Shown here piece by piece: positions 47,855 through 60,049 of a stretch of 64,000 nt of DNA (position 1 is the stretch's first letter; each line of letters opens with the position of its first letter). The notes beneath the pieces are model-generated. The model ran no database searches and was not told the DNA's origin. It saw nothing but the letters and a program-made list of their open reading frames with translations. This DNA comes from Glandiceps talaboti (Eukaryota > Hemichordata > Enteropneusta > Spengelidae), in the NCBI RefSeq assembly GCF_964340395.1, contig NC_135550.1:28177676-28241675 (forward strand). Direction: 5' to 3'. A program made the translations under genes and the position numbers.

Positions 47855-50518
47855 TCAATTGTATCCAAAATGGATTAGTATTAAACTGTGGTACACATAA
47901 TACTATCACGCTGAATGTGTAAACAGAGAATGTTGAAACACCATCACTACATGTACATATCTGACCAGCTAGATTACATACAATTTATGGAACATGTATA
48001 TATGTTATACCACCTATGTCAATATTATGAAATTAATGTAAGTAGAAAACAGAGACATTAAAAGTACAGTACTTTTACTTGCATTAGTATATGTCAACAT
48101 CCAAATGAAAATATTTAAAAGGCAGAAAAAATGTATGATATATGTGTGTTGAGAGTGAGTGTGTGTTTGCATAAACATATATTACAAGCAATCAAAGACT
48201 AGAAAAAATTTCTATATGAAAACCAACTTCAGTAAAATGTGTATTGATGATTGACATGCAGTGGTTGATTTGATCAATGACCTTGACTGGATTCTGCTGC
48301 ACTAATAAGACTTATTTCATATCTATTGTGTGAATTACAGATAGCTGTGAGAAAGCAGAATAATTACTGATTAGGGTCTGCTCAATTTAACACACACATA
48401 CAGCTTTAGGACATAATGTAGGCAAATACTAGGAGGACCAAACACAATCTAAAACTACCTGATATAACATCACAGCACTACATAACATTGTTCATTTTAT
48501 TGCTGCCGACAATTCTACATCAATTTACACCAAATTAACTGGCAAGAGCACAAACAATATGACATCTACCTCATATAAAGCTATGACTATTACCTTGACC
48601 TTGTGCAATAATAATCTGTAAATCCTTACAAAGGGCCTGGCAAAGCTTGATGAAACATTCTCTTTTATGTCAAGATGAAAGAGATTATATTTTTGTGATT
48701 GTTGTGAGATCATGACCAGCAAAGACACTAACCCGACTCCCCGTTTACCACCGCTTTTGTTTTCTTTCTCCTGCCATATGGTAGCTTTTTTCTATTTGGT
48801 ACACTCTAGCTGTCAAACAGTACATATTATTCACCTTATTTGTTCTTTACATTCAATGACTAAATGACACTTTTTTGTCATATTTTTGTGTAAGACTCAC
48901 ATGCCCATGTTCAAATACGTTTTCTGCATAACTAGTCAATTTTTGTATGTCACCAAAATATCTAAAATTGTAAATTCATCATCGTCAATCCTGGTCATTT
49001 TCACTGAAACTGTCCTATAAACTTTCAAGTATGGCTCCGTAGATCCACAATGTACATGTTGCTCTGAAAGTGGGTAGTAAATTTAAATAGTTGCTAATAA
49101 TATGGTTACTCATTCAATGTTGTATTAACTTTTGACTTATACATGTATCAGGGTACTAATACTAGTAATTTGACAAAAATACACTTAATTTCACAAAGCT
49201 ATGCATAATTACTTCTAATGCAACAATTCAACTGAACATAAAATGTCCCTATTTTGACATTTCAAATTCCCTTTCACCAAAAAAAATGAAGTGAGATGTC
49301 TGACTGCAAAGGGAAAAATCACAACATATTTTTCAAACACGTTTCTCAATAAACAATTATTGCATTTATTGTAGGAAAGATATTCTTATTTCATATTCAA
49401 TATTATCTTTCAGATTATTTTCACATAATTTTTAGAAATTATCGCAACAGTAAGACAGAGTATATGAAACAAATGAGGATGTCTGGGCCAAGCCAATTTA
49501 CTACTTATGATAAAACAGACTGACTACCCTGGCTGGAGTAGTAAAACTAAATACAAAAACTAAAGACATTAAAGAATATTGGTACAATGTAAACAAGTAT
49601 GGTCCTTGCCATAAAATAGATAAAATAGCCAGAAATAACCATTTACCAGATGTTTTGACATTTTATCATTATTGTTTTTAGAGAGAAAGAGGATATATAA
49701 AATAGAACCACAGCTTAGCACCATATACTTATACTACATAAACAACATTTCATGGTGCATGTGCATGTAACTTGATATACTTGCTGACTTTTGTGGTTTT
49801 CTTCAATGTGATTGAATATTTGCCATAATGTTATCAGAATTTTAGCATATTTTCAGAAATTTCAAACACAGATGTTATTTCATCATAACTGTTTGACTCC
49901 ACTACATATTGCAAGTTTTAGATACTTCATCTATCGTGTTATAGATTGAAACTTTGCATTTCCAACAAAGTCAGAAAAACTTCTCTACCCATCCATCATA
50001 GTAGTATAGTCTACTAACTTTCAGTTAAAACTGATGACTACTTAATTTAAACAATAATAATATTAATAGCAATATGGATGCAGAGTGATCAAGCATATGC
50101 CATATTTATGTTCAGACTATCACTTTCCCGCTATGAATGTACTCACTGAAACATTCACCAACTTTATTTTCTATTCTTCACAGGATGGATAGAATTAAAC
50201 CAGGTGATATCTACAACCCATTGTTATAACAACCCATGGCCTCTTGACAGCAAAACTAGAACATTCCTCATTGAGCGGAAAAAGTTAGTCTGTCTAAGAA
50301 CATGGCCTGAATACCTTTATACTAGTACATGTACAAATAAAGCGACAGTCATCTACATTTCACTAAGTTTAAAGTTCCTCAACAATAAATACCAAGCTGT
50401 TGTTTAAGAAAATACAACAATAATAGTCCATTTCAGATCTATATCCCTTCTTTTGACACAATTTGTTGAGTTTATAGCATTTTGACATTGTGATAAAGAG
50501 CTATGAATCATGGGGAGC
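47855..50518. other. unassigned stretch
   Basis: Minus-strand exon-like segments 48594-48661 (acceptor with TCTCTTTCATCTTG tract, donor AAG|GTAATA, 22 codons starting NVSSSFARP) and 48459-48477 (19 nt) are noted but weak. A TGACCTTGA word (the reverse complement of TCAAGGTCA) lies at 48278-48286. On the plus strand a strong acceptor (TCTATTCTTCACAG, ends 50183) leads into only 14 codons. Nothing firm. Confidence 0.45.
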
Positions 50519-50520
50519 TG

Positions 50521-50544
50521 CACACACACACACACACACACACA
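50521..50544 (+). repeat. (CA)12 microsatellite
   Basis: Twelve uninterrupted CA units, preceded by GGGGAGCTG. Confidence 0.95.
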
Positions 50545-51380
50545 GCACCTTTAGGCCCCTTACCCCTTGCTCCATATAACATTATTACCATGGGAGGTAC
50601 ATTTATATTTGGACCACATCACTAACCCTACACCAATACTATTCTAACATATCAAAGAGTGTACAGATAACCTTTCATGTTTTACAATATATTAAAAGAT
50701 ATGTACTGAATTATAAATATTCATACTGATATGACTAGCTTGCATCATGATATAATCATCGATGGATTGCATCCTGATGAATTGAGGTCAGCTCTAACCA
50801 GCGTTGAAAACACATTTTAAACTTTCAATATATGGATCATGAATTAACAATTGTGAGGAAAATATCTTTCCCTCTTATCTATGTTCTTAAATCACAAATC
50901 AGTATTCTTACAGAACACAGTGTTCTCAGCAAATCAATACTACCATCAGTGAATTGGCAATCTAACCTTTGCATAGCTATGCAATCAGACATTTCGTTTT
51001 GCTAAATATATTGTATATTTCATCCTATACGCTGATTATAGTACATGTAAGTATCCGAGTGTGTATGGTTTCAAATAACTTGGTTCACTTTCAAGATATT
51101 CCAAGACTGTCACACACATATGTATGACTGATTTGGATTAATCTGCATATTCAAATTAGGTCTTCATCTATGATACGTGATCAGATTCAAAACACCAAGA
51201 CCTACGGCCCTATACTTCAAGCTTATTAAGAAAATACTTGAGTCAGTCTCGCCATGCTCACTTGGAAAATAACAGACAAATTACATCAAAGTCATCACAC
51301 AGCTTTCAAAATGGCTGCCAGACAATACAGAGAAAAGAGAAGACATCAGTTCCCTAGGAAACAAGTTTGATGACCCATAC

Positions 51381-51657
51381 TTCCATTTGATTTGAACAAA
51401 GCATGATATTTCATAGGGCAAAGTTTCAAGAAAAGCTGAAATCCTTTGATTGTCATGAAAACCAGTCCCTGAGGAGTTTCCTTCCTTAATAGCCTGCATG
51501 TTGCATCTCTGGTCAGATTCCTCTTGTCTGTTGATTTGTATGCACTGTCGGATAACAGCAGTATTCTTTCAAGTTGTGGAAAAGACCGCTTGAACCTTAG
51601 GCCTTTACAGAGCCTCCTGCTCTGTATCCATGACAACAATTTCAAGGCAGAAATCAT
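51381..51657 (-). CDS. candidate exon, unidentified protein (longest spliceable frame)
   Basis: Minus-strand ORF of 92 codons between a superb acceptor (TTCCTGTCCTTTCCATCTATAAG) and the donor GAA|GTATGG. It reads MISALKLLSWIQ at the start and LTRDATCRLLRKETPQG in the middle; it is basic and leucine-rich. The region looks more GC-rich than its flanks. A different acceptor at 51616 would be needed to keep phase with 52182-52211. Other frames are also open over parts of it, as GC enrichment would produce by chance. No domain is recognised. Confidence 0.2.
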
Positions 51658-51699
51658 CTTATAGATGGAAAGGACAGGAAGTGATGTCAATCGCCTGAG

Positions 51700-53500
51700 A
51701 ATGTTAAACTATTATTTGATTTCAATTCAACCTCCAATAATTCCTTATCCCACCAGGCATATTCAATTTCTTGCAAGAACACCGTACAATGGCTACAATT
51801 TTTACTGAACATACAGCTGTGGAAAGAAATGTGAGGTGTGATGTCTGTTGGTGCTACTATTTATGGTAATGAAGAGAACAATTAGTCTTTATGACAAACA
51901 ACCACACTTTCTGCAATGATGAACACTAGTGTTGGCAGCATTATGTCTATCAAAGCATACATATATGAACATTACACATCGATTCCCTTTCAGAAACTTA
52001 TCATTTTGAATTTCCCCGAACAGTCCATGTATCATCATCACAAAATCACAAACGCCATCCTCAAATCAAGCGACTTATCTCTTCCGTATTGCTTTTGCTT
52101 AGTTCACTCATATACACAGTAGAGAGTTGTCAATTGCTTCAGATAAATATCACAGAGTGAGGGAGTGTCAGTTTCAATCACCTATCATTAGCTAATTGTT
52201 GTCCATTAACACTTCATGTCAAATCAAGTATCACCAACCAAGCATCAAATGTCACATTTACCGAGTGAGGACAGTACATGACAACTGTTTGCAAACATGA
52301 ACATGACGCAGGGCATTGATATTTCAGTGAGAAAATTACAAATTGAAATTTTACACTCTTTCCAAACCTTTTGAAACATGCACCGAAAACAACTTTTTGT
52401 TGAAAACTAATTAAATTTTATGTACCTGATCTTAGATATAACTAAACACTGTTCTAACCAGAAACCCAGTAAACATGTCTGCAGCGGGTGAACACTGAAT
52501 TACATGATGTCCATGTGCCATGTACAACAAGTCCAATCATGTTGAACACTAGCCTACAATACAGGCGAATGGGGATTTTTGTATTTTAATTTTCCTATCT
52601 CACTTAGAATGATCAATCGTATGTGTATTCAAAAGCTGTAATTAGATTACGACATCACCTAGCGATAATCAACTCACCAATGTCCATTATGAAAACTACC
52701 TCTTTGTGATTGGCTGACCCCATCTGCTGCGATGGGCTTATTAATATTCATAATGACCATCTATGGCACATGCTAAAAAGGTCATTCAATTCATGGGAAT
52801 TTCACACATGCAGGGCTCCCGCTAACAAATTAAAACATTCAGCCACTGAATTAGCTAATCTCAAAAGTTTTCACCACTTTTTGTGAATATTAGCCATTAC
52901 TTTAGAGCTTTTAGGGTTCACAGCTGGTTTCTGTAATGTACCATAGCAAGTTTGACTTCTGGAAGTTACAGCCAAGACACAGCTTTAACTTTCAAGGAAA
53001 TATTCTGTTGAAAAGTCACAAGATTTTCTCATGATTTTTGAAAATGTCAGAGAGCATGATCTTATAATGTATAACAATCAGCTGTTTTTAAATTATGACT
53101 TTGTAGCACGTCACATTCGATTCATATAGTCATCTGCACATTTCAGTCTAATGGTTGTGCATTGTATCATCACGCATGTCACGTATGTCATGTTCAGATG
53201 CAAATACATGCCACAATGTGCTTTCTCCAAATGACTCTGATCATGCCAATAGGAATCCAATTGTATAAGGTTTACCCGCTGAACACGTATTTGGGCATGA
53301 CAAAGTTAATCCAAGCTATTTTCAAAACAAGCGTTGTACGAACATACATAATATTCACATCATTTTGGTCAGTATTGCAGTGAAATAGCCAGCGGTGATC
53401 AAATGAACCAGATACGAAGTGATAGTTTAGGGCTTGTTGACAGATTTTTAGATTGTATCAGTCAAGGATGTTTAAGGAGTTAAGGATGTTCATGCATTTT
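51700..53500. other. unassigned stretch
   Basis: Weak minus-strand exon-like segments: 52182-52211, 52426-52453 (acceptor GGTTTCTGGTTAG) and 52678-52726 (donor TTG|GTGAGT, ORF reads MGSANHKEVVFIMD). The word CAGGGCTCCCGCTA at 52814-52827 looks like a hAT transposon end, but no inverted partner is visible. Nothing else. Confidence 0.4.
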
Positions 53501-53772
53501 CATCATAAAGCTCCAACACTGCATTCGGCCTAATCATGGTGATGCGCTATTGACATCATAAAGCTCCACCTCTGCATTCGGCCTAATCATGGGGTGATGC
53601 TATTGACATTGTGAAGCTCCATCTTTGCATTCGGCCTAATCATGGGGTGACGCTATTGACATCATAAAGCTCCACCTCAGCATTCAGCCTTATCATGGGG
53701 TGGCGACGCTATTGACATCGTAAAGCTACACCTCTGCGTTCGGCCTAATCATGGTTATGCTATTGATGTCAT
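53501..53772 (+). repeat. minisatellite, period 53-56 bp, five units
   Basis: The unit is CATAAAGCTCCACCTCTGCA, TTCGGCCTAATCATGG, GGTGACGCTATTGACAT. AAGCTCC or its variant starts at 53508, 53561, 53614, 53667 and 53723. It is richer in GC and CpG than its surroundings. There is no open frame through the array. Confidence 0.9.
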
Positions 53773-54344
53773 CTCAGTTGCTCCCATTTTCTGACCACTA
53801 GCTTCATTAAAGCAGAGAATCAATGGCATCAGGCCAGGCGTGATGGGGAAATAACAATTTCAAAACCCCTATTTGCATAGATTCCAGGCTAGTTGAACTC
53901 AAACACCAATATATAATTGAGATCAGACTTGCCCTTAGATCAATAAACATAACAAATTTTCACATATAAAAAATGTAACATTTTGATAAAAAATGCAGCC
54001 ATATGATAATGAATATCAAAGCATACTATATGCTAGTTGAACTAAAGATCTAAGATATTTTCTTTCTACAGGCTATAGACATAAAATTACTGCTCCTAGA
54101 GACAAGTAAGACATTGGAAACTAACAAAATAATTGCAACGTTTCATCTGCAACATAATGAACCGACACAGTGAGTGGTCCATGTGTACTCTACTACTCCC
54201 CTACAGTTACAGCAACTAGTAACACACTATTTAACAATAAGAAATAGCGTTGTCATTGTGTTTTTGCTGCAGGTTAAATTTGTTGCTGGTAGATAGACTA
54301 TTAATACATACTCCTATCTAAAGCATACTATGACTCTTTTGTAT

Positions 54345-54585
54345 GATGGGGGTCATGATATATACAATATACATTATCTGGTAGTATGGAGGGGTTTGGG
54401 AAACTTCACAGTATGATATGAAGCATACATTATCTAGTATGTAAGGAGGGGCTCCATGGGACACCATGGTATGATATGAAGCATACCGGTACATTACCTA
54501 CAATGTATGGAGTGGGGTTCCAAGGGATACTATGGTATGATATGAACCATACTATGGCTTATACAAATGGAGGGGGATCAAGTTG
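54345..54585 (+). repeat. minisatellite, period ~58-66 bp, about 3.5 units
   Basis: The unit is GGTATGATATGAAGCATACA, TTATCTAGTATGTATGGAGG, GG(C/T)TCCA(T/A)GGGACACCAT. Units begin near 54352 (diverged), 54411, 54469 and 54535 (3' part diverged). The GTATGATATGAA(G/C)CATAC core is itself nearly palindromic. Confidence 0.85.
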
Positions 54586-54589
54586 ACAA

Positions 54590-55248
54590 ATGCATCTGAT
54601 ATTAAACCAATACAGTACAGTATTTATATCAATGCTAAATTTGTTGTTATTGCCATTGATTGATGGCAAAGGGAAGGGAACAGATGTCAAAATGAATATC
54701 AACCTGGAGAGTACTATCATTGAACATACTATCAATAATATCACTTTGATAAAACAATTTCAAACACAAAAAAAACTATGAAAGTGAATAAATCCCAAAA
54801 CTCAAGTCTATCCTATTTGCATATCATTATAGCTGGATGGAACTTTAAATATAGCATGCTGTGAATCTATAGTAATGTGTATGATACATATAGGAGTAAA
54901 TAATACCATCTTCCACAAACTGTATCACACCTCATCAATTATGAGTTCTGAAAATGACAAAGTAGAATATTTTTCATAATTTTCTATTACAGATTCATGC
55001 AACAGCTGTAAAAGTAGTACTTGGTGGGAACATCCAACCATATAGCATTTTGTAATCACAAAATTTTGTTTTGCTTTCCATTTCCACTTAATACCTCAGT
55101 ACCTGCTTTCTTAGTTCTTTTCATAACGGTTGTAACATAAGCCATGTATTGACAATGCCATGTACTGTATTTGAACATTACAATTGAATTAACAATATTG
55201 CATTACTATGAATCGTTCTGTATCACAAAACAGGCAATGTTTTTTTTC
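54590..55248. other. nothing recognised
   Basis: Complementary small ORFs (54559-54744 minus, 54590-54781 plus) have no signature. No gene, RNA or repeat is supported. Confidence 0.55.
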
Positions 55249-55250
55249 AG

Positions 55251-55322
55251 TTTCACAAACATCACACCTCTTGTGGTTTCACAAACATCACACCTCTTGT
55301 GGCTTCATCTCACCTCTTGTGG
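55251..55322 (+). repeat. 26-bp tandem repeat, 2.8 units
   Basis: Two exact copies of TTTCACAAACATCACACCTC plus TTGTGG (55251-55276, 55277-55302) and a third, shortened CTTCATCTCACCTCTTGTGG (55303-55322). On the minus strand each unit gives CCACAAGAGGTG, i.e. a GAG|GTG donor-like word, the best of which (GTGAGA) ends the candidate exon 55314-55518. Confidence 0.9.
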
Positions 55323-55518
55323 ATTTAACAGAATGGTGAAATGGCAAATTCCAATGTTGTTGAAGCATGTTTCAACACAAACACCATCTATATTGCTTAT
55401 TTGACATTCACAGCTGGCATTTTCAAATGACACGTATCTGTATAGTACTACCATACACCAGACTAATTCATGGCCCCTGATGAGTTCTCGTTGCCCCAAG
55501 CAATATGCAGACATACAT
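55314..55518 (-). CDS. candidate internal exon, unidentified protein
   Basis: Minus-strand 205-nt segment with a good acceptor (GCTTTGTTTAATGTTTTTAAG), one leading base, 68 open codons and a good donor (GAG|GTGAGA). The translation starts CMSAYCLGQRELIRGHEL and includes eight cysteines in no pattern I know. Both splice sites and the length make it the best internal exon candidate, yet the donor lies inside a 26-bp tandem repeat. The frame may still be chance. No family is recognised. Confidence 0.2.
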
Positions 55519-55524
55519 CTTAAA

Positions 55525-56250
55525 AACATTAAACAAAGCATATATTTTTTTTAAGGAGTGCGCATACATTTTTTGTGGGAAAATCAGTTATTGGTTAGAA
55601 TCCACATTAATAATTCTTGTTGCCTTAGTAACCAGTGAACCAGTGATGTAGTATGATCACCTTTATATGCATATTTAAAATGGAATTCAATTTAAAAGCT
55701 CTTAGTTTTGGCAAAATTAGAACGACAAGAAAATGGTGTAGAATATGGTTTGTGGTAACACTAATACATTACACATTTTTGCAACCTGCCAATTATTTTG
55801 AATTCTAAAATATCCAACATACCCTTATCATAAGTCTGTAGATGAAATATTTGTATGAGATTACAAGATACTAGGTTGAGAGTAATTTATCATTCCAGTC
55901 CATGCATATTATGGCTGGCATAGCTGCCCAGGTCACTAAACCAATACTTTCAGAATTTGCATATTGATTGCATTAATGTAATATACATTGATAATCTGGC
56001 ATTCTGCACATAACAACACTAATTTTCCAATTTGGACCATCGGAAACATTATAGAGAGCTCAACTGATATAACTTATATAATAGAGTAGGTGTCAGACAC
56101 AGATGGTGCACACTTTTGTTAATAAATTTAAAAACCAAACTCAAAGTGAAGCATTTCTACACAAATCCATGAAAATCATGTTACTGTCTGTTTGCTTTTT
56201 CAATTATTTTCTAGAGCTCATGTTTCCCGAATACCAACAGCTATTCTAAA
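55525..56250. other. nothing recognised
   Basis: Plain AT-rich sequence with a T-rich tract at about 55543-55553 (on the plus strand). No feature is supported. Confidence 0.6.
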
Positions 56251-56251
56251 C

Positions 56252-56254
<3 letters not shown>

Positions 56255-56342
<88 letters not shown>

Positions 56343-56388
56343 CAGAGAGAGACAGAGAGAGACAGACAGACAGACAGACAGAGAGAGC
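56255..56388 (+). repeat. long GA/GACA microsatellite
   Basis: About 134 bp of (GA)n interrupted by GAAACA and GACA, ending in (GACA)n. Long ORFs on both strands here (56192-56434 and its complement, with RERERE or SLSLSL translations) are artefacts of the repeat. Purine/pyrimidine asymmetry of this length can form triplex (H-DNA). Confidence 0.95.
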
Positions 56389-56389
56389 G

Positions 56390-58950
56390 AGTAGCCCAAG
56401 ATTATTTGTATTAAAGCATATTAGCACATCATAATTTATTTATCACAGGTGACAATCAATACTGCACTTTGGAGAAAATATCACAAAATAATTTGCATGC
56501 CTTACATATTTATTTATAGTTTGAACTGGATAAACGGATATACTAGTATTGCCAACCTGTTGTAGTCACTCTTACATTTTGCTAAGAGCTTTAAACAAAA
56601 AAGCTGACCAATCATATTTGCTGCTCATTCATATGTAAATTAGCTCATTTTCATATCAATTTTGTTTTTATCTGAATATCATATTGTGGTCATGGGTATG
56701 GGTTGCAATTTCAGTGTTGATTTATTGTGGTCACCTTAACCTGAGGTGTTAAACAGATTTATTGGGTAGGCTGTCTCAATCACAACTGGGTATTAAACTG
56801 AAGAAATTCCTGAAATAGACAGAGTGAGTTACACTTTGTATGTGTTATTAGGCCTGGATGATTCTGGTATATGCAGAGTAGATTGGTGAAGGATTAGCCA
56901 GGTCAGGGCCAACAAATGAAAAAAAAATGTCCAGCCTAGCCTTGGCACATCATCACCCACATATAAATAGACACTTGTTCATCATCACAAAAAGGGAAGA
57001 GGGGTGAACTATCAGATACAAAGAAAGTTACAGAAGTCTAGTAAAAAATAACATACAGGTTACAGATAAGGGGTAGTCCTAAAGATGCTTCATTGCTTGG
57101 GTTTTCATATTAACTTGATGAATCACAATATGATAAACTTTACAGCTAACACTGGTGTAAATGAAACACAATCCAAATCAATGATTTACTTGTCATTTCA
57201 TTTCATTTAAGATCATATACAGACATAATGAATTTACATTCATCACCAGCAAGGTAATGGTGTAATATACTGATATGTTACAGAAACCCACCAGCAAATA
57301 CAGGGCACATTTACAATGGAAAATATTAATTACATATTACCCAAAACCGGCTACAAATATCTTTTATTTTCAGGTATAAAAGGTTGAAATGCGAAGAAAT
57401 CAAGGAACATGAAGAAGTAAAGGTTATATTTGATATCTTGAATGTCAAACTTGATTTCATAAATATTTAATTATCAGAGTTTGAAAAGTAACAAATAAAA
57501 ATGTTTCCATTTTATCATCGTAGCATATGAAAACCATATTTTGTTTGTTACTCAAGAAGTGACACAAAAAGCTATGGATAAGAAGTCTTCCTACACAATG
57601 AGAAATATGACGTCAGACGATTTGACACTGTTTGAGCAAGGTATACAGCAGTTAATGCCTCTGGATACTGAAACTGAAAAATTATGTGCAATACAATTTC
57701 ACTATATATGTCCAGTCCAAAATGCCATGCGTAATGTTGTATGGACTATTTGCCTGTGGTAAAATAGAAATGACAGAAGGACAGGAAATAATATAATAAT
57801 TACTTACAGCCTTACAACATAACAACTTTATCATGTCAAAGACAGTAGTATGACATGGAGGATTTGTACTGTCAGTAATAGGATTTTCACATTGAAGGCA
57901 AATTATAATATTATAATCTGAACATTAAAAATAAACATACAACCTTATAAGGCTACTGTTTCCTGATCATTACACAGTAATTCAATTTTTACTTTTTTAA
58001 TAACCTTGGGTGTGATTTCTGTGTCACTTTACCTGTCTATAACACCAATGTTACCCCTGCCCACCCAATCCTAGCCACCCCTAAATACTAAAACTGATCC
58101 TAAGGTACCTCCATTACACATTCTACATACATGTTTCTGTCTCTGCATCTGTTTCCATCTGTGTATGTGTCTGTCTGTGTCTGCCTGTGTGTATATATAC
58201 CATTTTAAATTTTGGCAACAGAATACTTTCTTTAGTAAACCTGTATATTGTACACATAGCTTCCTGACTGAGTAAAACAGAAAGTAAAAATGTGTTAAAA
58301 ATTATAGCTAAGGCCACAGCAAAATAAAAAGCTTGGTTCTGATTAAGTTATAATACCTCCCAAAAAAGTAGGGTCAAACTTTGTTTCTTTTTCTTTTTTG
58401 AAGAGTCATAACATCTCTACTTTTTGTGTTATTTTACTTTATTTAATATAATATAATATATTATGATATAACAGACCTAATTATCAGACCATTTACTGGG
58501 TTAGAAAAGTTTAGGGTTAGTTGGAAAAAACTACATAGGGCCACGTAATACCAGACTACAGCATATTTTGAACACAGTTTAACACAAAAACTGTTCCAAA
58601 CAATACACCCATAGGTTTCAGTAAAAAAAATACTAACAATAATTAAACACTTGAGGCAAGAGGGTAAAGATTAAAATTGTACTCTTTACAACATGCTGCT
58701 GGGTAGTGTGCAGAGCATGCTGGGTAGCATGCAAAGCAAACATATGACATCATGAAATGATGAAGTAAACAAAACAGTTCAAATAAAAAGCCATAATGTC
58801 CACATTGTAATTTAAGCCCTGAAATAACATAATGGTTGTTTTACATTGAAGTAGGGATTTCCCTGTTCTACTCATTCATCAATGGTACATGTATCCTGAC
58901 TGACTGCCATCCAACACAATCATATCACTAGAGACCCCTAATTCCTATAC
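56390..58950. other. unassigned stretch with exon-like segments
   Basis: Minus-strand segments 57341-57360 (20 nt), 58033-58070 (donor CAG|GTAAAG) and 58201-58267 (acceptor TTCTGTTTTACTCAG excellent, donor ATG|GTATAT, reads QEAMCTIYRFTKES) flank the listed 57808-57868 and are mutually phase-compatible. A mixed CTGTNT microsatellite lies at 58138-58190. On the plus strand 57374-57422 looks exon-like only because it is the complement of a pyrimidine tract. Confidence 0.4.
57808..57868 (-). CDS. candidate internal exon, unidentified protein
   Basis: Minus-strand 61-nt segment with a strong donor (GCT|GTAAGT), an acceptor CTATTACTGACAG, one leading base and 20 codons reading TNPPCHTTVFDM at the start. 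Only one frame is open, and it joins in phase with 58033-58070 and 57341-57360. It is short and unidentified. Confidence 0.13.
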
Positions 58951-58954
58951 AACG

Positions 58955-59147
58955 AGTGGACATCATATGATATCGGATGATGTAGTCTTTCAAGCACATA
59001 TGCACGCATTCACAAGACTAGACCATGAAATGATGTCCCCATGATGATGACAATAAGTGGACATCATATGATATCGGATGATGCTGATTCGTTGACTTTC
59101 AAGCACATAGGCACGTATTCACAAAATTAGACAATGAAATGATGTCC
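58955..59147 (+). repeat. duplicated ~100-bp module with inverted ends
   Basis: Two copies (58955-59038 and 59056-59147, offset 101 bp) each begin AGTGGACATCATATGATATC and end ATGAAATGATGTCC, so each carries GGACATCAT..ATGATGTCC inverted ends. The inner part TTTCAAGCACATA(T/G)GCACG is shared. The second copy has an eight-base insertion. Confidence 0.85.
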
Positions 59148-59149
59148 AG

Positions 59150-59875
59150 AAATAGATTTCATTGAATAATACAACTACAATGACCATTGGAATCTCTTGA
59201 AGTAAAACACAGCTTTGTCCAATCCAGAGTTTTCTATGAAAACTTTAATCCTCTCATTCACCAAGTGTGTTAGATCTTTCTATCATCCAAAATACAGTGC
59301 AAAATTCATTCAATTTAATTAATTTATATTTAACAAATCTGGAGACAAATGATTCAAATCTATACTTGAAATATCATAACAAATCCATATATTCAAGTGT
59401 ATGTTTGCTTTTGTTTGTTTAATATCTAACTATTTTTAAATTACTTTAAATAAAAATGTTGATATATATATATACAAAATATCCCATAATTCTCTCTGAT
59501 TTCTACTTTCAGACCTGTCACCTCAAGTCCAGGCAAATCTCACTAGTGTACTGGGTTTTGTGAAAATAAATTTCTGAAATTTTTGTATATATAATTACCT
59601 GCTGAGGAGTTCCGAATGTCACTTTAAAACACTTTATCCACACTGAGTACCCATGTTGGTGATTACTTGATGTTAAAAAGTTTGTTATTCATAGCAAATG
59701 TAATATTTAGTTGTTGGTACATTTGGTACAAGTTTCTTTTCAATTTGTAAGCGTATTTTGCTATATTAGATCCAAATAATTTGATACTTTAATGTTTGAA
59801 TAAACTTAAAGGAAATTGTCTCATGAGGAATCCACCCAAGGATGCAAATCTTAGAGAGTTATTGATAAAACCATA
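59150..59875. other. unassigned stretch
   Basis: Minus-strand exon-like segments 59522-59573 (two leading bases, 16 codons starting IYFHKTQYTS, donor GAG|GTGACA) and 59599-59621 (donor CAG|GTAATT). An AT tract lies at 59462-59473. No firm feature. Confidence 0.45.
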
Positions 59876-59876
59876 G

Positions 59877-59966
59877 TTGGTTGGTTGATTGATTGATTGA
59901 TTGATTGACTGACTGACTGACTGACTGACTGACTGACTAATTGATTGATTGATTGATTGATTGACT
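59877..59966 (+). repeat. compound tetranucleotide tract (TTGG)(TTGA)(CTGA)(TTGA)
   Basis: The order is TTGG units, TTGA units, about eight CTGA units, then TTGA units again, giving a nearly symmetric block. The ORF on the minus strand (59789-59980, SINQSINQ translation) is a repeat artefact. It directly precedes the tRNA-like sequence at 59974. Confidence 0.95.
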
Positions 59967-59973
59967 GTGGTAC

Positions 59974-60045
59974 TGTGCATTAGCTGAGCTGGTGAAAAGC
60001 ACAGTGACTAGAGTTCTCTGGATGTGGATTCGACTCCTACATATG
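59974..60045 (+). repeat. tRNA-like SINE head (degenerate)
   Basis: An A box TAGCTGAGCTGG (59981-59992) exactly matches the consensus TRGCNNAGYNGG. A B box GATTCGACTCC (60027-60037) differs from RGTTCRANTCC by one base and lies at tRNA-like spacing. The T-stem GTGGA/CCTAC largely pairs; the anticodon arm is poor and the acceptor stem does not close, so this is not a functional tRNA. A tRNA-derived SINE head or tRNA pseudogene on the plus strand fits. The 3' end of the element is not defined. Confidence 0.5.
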
Positions 60046-60049
60046 TCGC

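Noticed and set aside
52814-52827. CAGGGCTCCCGCTA as a hAT transposon terminus
   Set aside because: It resembles hAT ends, but no inverted partner or target duplication was found within several kb.
56192-56434. Long plus and minus ORFs (RERERE / SLSLSL)
   Set aside because: They are entirely translations of the GA/GACA microsatellite.
57374-57762. Plus-strand exon-like pair 57374-57422 (K/E-rich) and 57524-57640
   Set aside because: The two do not join in phase, and the first is the complement of a pyrimidine tract that suits a minus-strand acceptor.
59789-59980. Minus ORF with SINQSINQSVSQ repeats
   Set aside because: It is a translation of the TTGA/CTGA tetranucleotide tract.
59974-60045. 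Functional tRNA gene
   Set aside because: Promoter boxes fit, but the acceptor stem does not pair and the anticodon loop is the wrong size.
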